Of a stretch of DNA of 37,018 nucleotides, positions 33,194 to 37,018 are shown one piece after another. Both the position numbers and the translations under genes were made by a program. The stretch is from Methylotenera sp. (lineage in GTDB: Bacteria; Pseudomonadota; Gammaproteobacteria; Burkholderiales; Methylophilaceae), in the NCBI GenBank assembly GCA_025360485.1, contig JANYCB010000080.1, positions 1 through 37,018 on the forward strand, read 5' to 3'. Numbering within the stretch: the first letter of the stretch is position 1; every line of letters begins with the position of its first letter. Under the pieces are notes generated by a model, which had not been told where the DNA came from, did not search any database, and saw only the letters and a program-made list of their open reading frames with translations.

Positions 33194-33811
33194 ATGGTAA
33201 GAAAAACCAAGCTAGATGCCGAGCTGACACGCCAGAGCATTATTGATGCTGCTCGCGAAGTATTTTTGGCACGCGGCGTTAGCCGTTCAACTTTAGAGCA
33301 CATTGCGGCACAAGCCGAAGTCACACGTGGCGCGGTGTATTGGCACTTTAAAAATAAAACTGAAATTTTTCACGCCCTCCGCGACCAAGTTTTTTTGCCG
33401 TTAATCGACCGCATGGATGACACGCTTGCCGTTGATAATAACGATGATTCTCTCACCCAAATTGAACACAGTCTGTGTGATACCGTACACGAGCTCAATA
33501 AAAACATTAAAATGCGTCAAACTTATGAAATCATGATGACGAAGTGTGAATACATAGACGAATTCGCAACCGTATTACAACAAATTCTTAATAATTGCTC
33601 GAGCATCACCGATAAATTTGAACTCGCCTACGAACGCGCAAAATCAAAAAATCTATTGGCTGGTTCACATAGTCCACATGCACTCGCACTTGATACGCAC
33701 CTATTTTTTAGTGGATTGTTACACATGTGGGTAAAAGATACCGACGGTAGCAAATTTCGCTTTCAAGCAACAGAACTCATTAAAGCGCACATTAATTTAC
33801 GCAGAAAATAA
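33194..33811 (+). CDS. TetR/AcrR-family repressor of the efflux operon
   Basis: A 205-residue regulator. The N-terminal helix-turn-helix (about 12-58, DAAREVFLARGVSRSTLEHI, then VTRGAVYWHFKNKTEIF) is almost diagnostic of the AcrR/TtgR/SmeT subgroup. The helical C-terminal part (60-205) should form the drug-binding and dimer domain. It is divergent from the adaptor gene with 125 bases between start codons, which carry overlapping promoters and operators. Ligand binding should release repression of the pump. Sequence does not tell the inducer. Confidence 0.95.
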   Translation: MVRKTKLDAELTRQSIIDAAREVFLARGVSRSTLEHIAAQAEVTRGAVYWHFKNKTEIFHALRDQVFLPLIDRMDDTLAVDNNDDSLTQIEHSLCDTVHELNKNIKMRQTYEIMMTKCEYIDEFATVLQQILNNCSSITDKFELAYERAKSKNLLAGSHSPHALALDTHLFFSGLLHMWVKDTDGSKFRFQATELIKAHINLRRK

Positions 33812-33869
33812 TTTTATTGTAAACCAACCACAAAGGCGATATTATCAACCAAACACAAGGTTTTATAAC

Positions 33870-34193
33870 ATGGTGCTAACTGGCGAAATCTACGGCAAAC
33901 AAACATCAAGTAAATTTGTCATGTACAACGTGCTTAAAGTAAGCAAGGCAGTCATCACACTCCAGAATATCGACAATCCACTTAGCCTGTTTGAAACCAC
34001 TGCTCAAAAATTAGTATCATCAGGCTACATTCGTATCAGCCAAACGCCTTACATTAATACAGAAATATCTGGCGCCAAAAAGAAAAAAGCCATTAAAAAA
34101 CCCACACGCTGCCCTTACACGCTCGATTTTTTAGAAGCGCGTGCAGACAGCGAGCGACCAGCAGCAGTTTTACCAGATTTGTTTACGCACTAA
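33870..34193 (+). CDS. Small basic protein of unknown function
   Basis: A 107-residue frame with ATG at 33870 and an AAGG ribosome site nine bases upstream. I do not recognise it. The N-terminal half looks beta-rich (MVLTGEIYGKQTSSKFVMYN, then VSKAVITLQNI), and a lysine-rich stretch (GAKKKKAIKKPTRCPY, about 71-86) lies before the C-terminus. No signal peptide or membrane helix. It lies 58 bases after the TetR gene on the same strand and converges with the flavodoxin-like gene (3-base gap). The Lys-rich patch could suggest nucleic-acid binding, but that is speculation. Confidence 0.5.
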   Translation: MVLTGEIYGKQTSSKFVMYNVLKVSKAVITLQNIDNPLSLFETTAQKLVSSGYIRISQTPYINTEISGAKKKKAIKKPTRCPYTLDFLEARADSERPAAVLPDLFTH

Positions 34194-34196
34194 TTT

Positions 34197-34745
34197 TTAA
34201 ACCTTAGCTGCAAACTCCGCTACACGCACACCCAATAAACGCGCGGTTTCCAAGTCACCCTTATTCACTTCGTCTGCTGATGAGTCACTTGGTGATGCCA
34301 TCAACGCCCCAGAAAAACCACCTAAAAAGTTTACATCACCATGTTTAGCCGCTTTGGTATTGGCTGGCATTAAACCAGTACCTACCCAAACGCCAGAATG
34401 CTGCATAGCGAGTGTGAATAAATATTGAATGGTGGAGAATTTATCCCCATTCATGCTAGCTGAGTTAGTAAATCCAGCAAAAATCTTATTTTTCCATTCT
34501 TGTGTAATCCATCTTTTAGAACTCGCATCGGCAAACTTTTTGAACTGCCAACTCACAGAACCCATATAAGTGGGTGAACCAAAGATAATCGCCTTTGCTG
34601 CATCCAGCTTCTCCCAATCCGCTTCGGTAATATCACCGTTCGCATCAATAGTAATTAAATCTGCTTTAGCGCCCGCTGTTACTGCCTCGGCTTGTTTTGC
34701 TGTATGTCCGTATCCACTATGATAAATCACGACAACTGATGCCAT
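34197..34745 (-). CDS. Flavodoxin-family NAD(P)H-dependent oxidoreductase (WrbA-like)
   Basis: A 182-residue flavodoxin-fold protein. The FMN phosphate loop is YHSGYGHT (8-15) and the second flavin loop FGSPTYMGSVSWQFKKF (55-71). Length is near WrbA and shorter relatives that reduce quinones by two electrons. It is divergent from an HxlR regulator (99 bases between starts), a common pairing in quinone- and aldehyde-stress defence (QorR/YodB style). AGGAG precedes the ATG. The exact substrate is not known; quinone reductase is the best guess. Confidence 0.88.
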   Translation of the reverse strand: MASVVVIYHSGYGHTAKQAEAVTAGAKADLITIDANGDITEADWEKLDAAKAIIFGSPTYMGSVSWQFKKFADASSKRWITQEWKNKIFAGFTNSASMNGDKFSTIQYLFTLAMQHSGVWVGTGLMPANTKAAKHGDVNFLGGFSGALMASPSDSSADEVNKGDLETARLLGVRVAEFAAKV

Positions 34746-34803
34746 TTTTAAGCTCCTTGTTTAAGTTATGCAATTGATTTTAGGCATCGTATCAGCTATA
34801 GTA

Positions 34804-34845
34804 ACTAAAAGTAAGTAGGCACTAAAAAATTATATAGGTACTAAA
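34804..34845. promoter_or_regulatory. Iterated ACTAAA motifs between the flavodoxin and HxlR genes
   Basis: ACTAAA occurs at 34804-34809, 34821-34826 and 34840-34845 with offsets of 17 and 19 bases, near helical repeat intervals of about two turns. AGTAACT (34799-34806 region) is a short palindrome at the left side. HxlR proteins usually bind similar short inverted elements. These could be the operator for the HxlR regulator next to it. Confidence 0.35.
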
Positions 34846-35261
34846 TGGATACTATTGAAGAATTAAAGCTAGAGAGCCCACTGACGCAAGAGCCAGCGCA
34901 ACTGGCCTCTGCATTTAGCGCACTATGCCCCACACGCTTAGTGTTAAATAGAATCGCTGACAAATGGACGGTGTTAGTCGTGATATTGCTGCAAGACGGC
35001 ACCAAACGCTTTAGTCATTTGCAGCGCGAGATTGATGGTATTTCACAAAAAATGCTCACGCAAACGCTACGTGGATTGGAGCGTGATGGCTTAGTCACCA
35101 GAAAAGTACACGCCACAGTACCGCCAAAAGTCGAATACGCCCTCACCCCGCTAGGGCATACACTTAAAGACATGCTTTATGCAATTAAAACTTGGTCTGA
35201 AACGAATATAAATGAAGTGCTTGCTGCGCAAAAAAGTTACGATGCTTTAAACGCAAAGTAA
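34845..35261 (+). CDS. HxlR-family transcriptional regulator
   Basis: A 138-residue winged-helix protein. The family core is about residues 28-115, with ALCPTRLVLNRIADKWTVLV, the RFSHLQREIDGISQKMLTQT recognition region and VPPKVEYALTPLGHTL. The conserved N-terminal Cys28 is where redox- or electrophile-sensing HxlR proteins (YodB, HypR, QorR) carry their reactive cysteine. It is divergent from the flavodoxin-like gene it probably controls. A long hairpin follows as its terminator. Confidence 0.93.
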   Translation: MDTIEELKLESPLTQEPAQLASAFSALCPTRLVLNRIADKWTVLVVILLQDGTKRFSHLQREIDGISQKMLTQTLRGLERDGLVTRKVHATVPPKVEYALTPLGHTLKDMLYAIKTWSETNINEVLAAQKSYDALNAK

Positions 35262-35275
35262 CATACAAACTCGAT

Positions 35276-35328
35276 AAAATAGATGCTCTGCAAGCCAATA
35301 TCCATGCGCCTTACAGAGCATCTATTTT
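35276..35328. terminator. Long perfect inverted repeat, terminator-like
   Basis: AAAATAGATGCTCTG (35276-35290) pairs exactly with CAGAGCATCTATTTT (35314-35328), a 15-bp stem with a further AAG/CTT pairing next to it and a loop of 20-odd bases. It begins 15 bases after the HxlR stop. The A-run/T-run at the foot makes it bidirectional-terminator-like. It could also be a relic of a small inverted-repeat element. It does not have a separate U-tract after the stem. Confidence 0.6.
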
Positions 35329-35359
35329 GCACCGCATTCGCATGGTTTTGACTTAAAAT

Positions 35360-35540
35360 CCCCTTTGCCGCGCCTGAGGCTTGAGCGGCAGATGCTAGGT
35401 GACGAGGACTGTTTGAGGATTGAAAATCCGAGTTCCGCAGTCACCACGCAGATGCGGCGCTAAGACCGAAGGAAATAAGCGGTAGCGGGGTGCTCTTTTA
35501 TTTGGATACTTTCTTTTGAGCAAACAAAAATAAAGTGACT
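35360..35540 (+). repeat. Hairpin-rich non-coding element, possible dispersed repeat or structured RNA
   Basis: The stretch has several pairable segments. GCCGC-GCC-TGA-GGC-ttga-GCGGC occupies 35367-35389. GGT plus GACTG (35398-35411, with a bulge) can pair with CAGTCACC (35438-35445), enclosing GGATT-GAA-AATCC (35417-35429). GCAGATGC recurs at 35388-35395 and 35448-35455. A last hairpin, ACTTTCTTTTG with CAAAAATAAAGT (35508-35536), ends the element. GCGGC at 35454-35458 could compete for GCCGC, an alternative fold. The wording resembles short hairpin elements I recall between genes of other proteobacteria, but I cannot verify this. No gene is seen on either strand from 35262 to 35612. Confidence 0.5.
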
Positions 35541-35612
35541 CACCAAGAAGTCAAAAGTGATTTTGCATACGTTGGTCAACGCTTCGGTTATCCTACCTAG
35601 CAAGGTACTTAT

Positions 35613-36020
35613 CTATGGGTTATTTGCACAAGCAAAACTTTCCAAGAGTGCAAACCTTATAAGTGAAGAAGCTGGAATATGTCGCTTTTCAGGATGTGCA
35701 TCAAGGTACTTTAATACAATATCCTTAACTTGTCCCAATGTAACTTTATTCTCACCAAAGCAGATATGATCCACTCTAAAGCGCTTCGACTCCTTATTAT
35801 TCATTGCTGCGGCAAACGAAGCAGGTGACCATACTTCGTTAATAAGGTAGAACTCTTCCGCGTCAAGGACACCTTGCAAGTAGGAATATCCTTTATTATT
35901 CTCACTTATATTACTAGACGTAAGCTGGTTATAGAAGTCATTGCCAGTTAACCACTCAGCATTTGAAACTAAAGCATATCCTAGCAATAAGATAGCAATA
36001 AACAGGTTTATGCATCTCAT
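35613..36020 (-). CDS. Secreted Rap1a/Tai-family immunity-like protein
   Basis: A 135-residue precursor with a signal peptide (1-21, cleavage after SNA). The mature part matches the Rap1a/Tai pattern: a central YLQGVLDAEE (47-56), ICFGENKVTLGQVKDIV (86-102), KYLDAHPEKRHIPASS (104-119) and the final ALLESFAC. Cys87 and Cys131 can form the family's disulfide. Rap1a and Tai4 proteins are periplasmic immunity proteins against type VI effectors of the amidase type. No effector or T6SS gene is visible within the window, so this may be an orphan immunity gene or a family member with another role. It lies 73 bases downstream of the Fe-S gene on the same strand. Confidence 0.85.
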   Translation of the reverse strand: MRCINLFIAILLLGYALVSNAEWLTGNDFYNQLTSSNISENNKGYSYLQGVLDAEEFYLINEVWSPASFAAAMNNKESKRFRVDHICFGENKVTLGQVKDIVLKYLDAHPEKRHIPASSLIRFALLESFACANNP

Positions 36021-36093
36021 GTATCATCTCTCATAAATCATGAAAAAACTCCGTTAGAATGATAACTTAATTTAGCATTTCTAAATAATTAAA

Positions 36094-37018
36094 TTACAGC
36101 AACACCTTCTCAATCCCACCATTATTCACTCTCTCCACATATTCCTGCATCCAATTCTCGCCCAGAATATGCTTCGCCATCTCGACCACAATGTAATCCG
36201 CCTCAATACCCGTATCGTCGCCATAGCGCGCCAGGCCTTGCAGGCAGCTTGGGCAGCTGGTTAAAATTTTCACTTTTTCTTCAGGCGCGCCAACCGTTAA
36301 ACCCATTATAGTCAGACCTTTTTCCAGCTCTTCTTGTTTGCGGAATTTTACTTGCGTGGCAATATCGGGACGTGCCGCTGCAAACGTGCCGCTCTCGCCG
36401 CAACAGCGGTCGTTCAGCGCGACTTCTGTACCCATCAGCTTATTGGTGACTTCTAATGGTTTATAAGTCTTCATCGGGCTGTGGCATGGGTCGTGGTACA
36501 TATACCTTGTACCCGTAACGCCTGATAACTTTTGGTCTTTTTCCATGAGGTATTCATGAATATCCAACAACCTGCAACCTGGGAAGATTTTCTCAAACTC
36601 GTATTTTTGCAGCTGATCCATACAAGTGCCGCAAGACACAATTACCGTCTTAATATCGAGATAATTCAGGGTGTTAGCTACACGGTGAAACAACACACGG
36701 TTATCTGTGGTGATTTGCAGACCTTTATCATGATTGCCGCTAGACGTTTGCGGGTAGCCGCAGCACAAGTAACCAGGCGGTAGCACGGTAATCGCGCCCA
36801 CTTCATACAACATGGCTTGCGTGGCTAGGCCGACGTTTGAGAACAGACGCTCTGAACCACAACCAGGAAAGTAAAACACCGCTTCGCTATCTTCAGTCAC
36901 TTTTTGCGGGTTACGGATGACAGGAATCATGTGGTCATCCTCGATACCCAGCATGGCGCGCGAAGTTTTTGACTGCAATTTTTTTGGCATTGGGCGATTA
37001 ATAAAATGAATCACCTGT
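36094..37018 (-). CDS. Large FAD/Fe-S oxidoreductase, C-terminal CCG-domain part (partial)
   Basis: The frame is open to the right window edge, so the GTG at 37014 is probably internal and the gene starts outside. The visible 308 residues carry two cysteine-rich CCG domains of the HdrB/GlcF type: FPGCG, LCCGYPQTSSG and VSCGTCMDQ, then YHDPCHSPM, NDRCCGESGTF and TSCPSCLQG. In betaproteobacteria this is the end of a roughly 1,280-residue protein (DUF3683 with FAD-binding oxidase and Fe-S domains) whose substrate is not settled, possibly D-lactate or glycolate type. Those upstream domains are not seen here. The Rap1a-like gene follows. Confidence 0.88.
   Translation of the reverse strand, partial: QVIHFINRPMPKKLQSKTSRAMLGIEDDHMIPVIRNPQKVTEDSEAVFYFPGCGSERLFSNVGLATQAMLYEVGAITVLPPGYLCCGYPQTSSGNHDKGLQITTDNRVLFHRVANTLNYLDIKTVIVSCGTCMDQLQKYEFEKIFPGCRLLDIHEYLMEKDQKLSGVTGTRYMYHDPCHSPMKTYKPLEVTNKLMGTEVALNDRCCGESGTFAAARPDIATQVKFRKQEELEKGLTIMGLTVGAPEEKVKILTSCPSCLQGLARYGDDTGIEADYIVVEMAKHILGENWMQEYVERVNNGGIEKVLL

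Noticed and set aside
35557-35769. 70-residue plus-strand frame opposite the Rap1a-like gene
   Set aside because: The minus-strand gene has a signal peptide and family motifs, and this frame has none.

Overview
The window reads as a chromosomal segment of an AT-leaning methylotrophic betaproteobacterium. My best guess is family Methylophilaceae, Methylotenera/Methylophilus-like. The assignment rests on two things visible here. First, the hfq-hflX-hflK-hflC-DUF2065-hisZ-purA order is typical of betaproteobacteria. Second, purA is followed directly by four genes of the tetrahydromethanopterin/methanofuran type (DmrB-like flavoprotein, dihydropteroate-synthase-like protein, DUF447, MfnB-like synthase), which in bacteria mark H4MPT-linked formaldehyde oxidation. 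No rRNA or taxon-specific marker was available, so the genus is inference.

Layout. 1-2311 (minus): end of a flagellar filament locus, with fliD (cut by the window edge), flaG, and fliC behind a good sigma-28 promoter. 2784-7298 (minus): a signalling block with a GGDEF diguanylate cyclase, a soluble PAS histidine kinase, a small unknown protein and a NarL-type regulator. 7485-10308 (plus): the conserved ffs (SRP RNA)-dnaX-ybaB-recR set. 10311-13023 (minus): mtaD-ubiG-gph, convergent with recR. 13114-14226 (minus): ompA with its own promoter and terminator. 14304-23873 (minus): the long hfq...purA run plus the H4MPT cofactor genes. 24026-25420 (minus): gltX. 25601-27304 (plus): a large unknown protein with a PilZ-like motif. 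27301-33068 (minus): a complete RND efflux operon (adaptor, pump, outer-membrane channel), divergent from its TetR regulator at 33194. 33870-35261: a small unknown protein, then a flavodoxin-like protein divergent from an HxlR regulator. 35262-35612: non-coding, with a 15-bp inverted repeat and a hairpin-rich element. 35613-36020 (minus): a secreted Rap1a/Tai-type immunity-like protein. 36094-37018 (minus): the C-terminal end of a large FAD/Fe-S oxidoreductase, cut by the window edge.

How the parts work together. The flagellin genes and the adjacent c-di-GMP/two-component block suggest motility control. The H4MPT genes overlap or nearly abut one another and sit 9 bases after purA, so cofactor synthesis for C1 oxidation may be co-transcribed with purine synthesis and the Hfq/Hfl housekeeping genes. 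The RND system is a self-contained regulator-operon pair with overlapping divergent promoters. Most of the window is core housekeeping. The points most worth following up are the candidate dnaX frameshift site, the H4MPT extension of the hfq-purA operon, the orphan Rap1a-like protein and the structured intergenic element near 35.36-35.54 kb. I found no CRISPR array, tRNA, rRNA, transposase or prophage.
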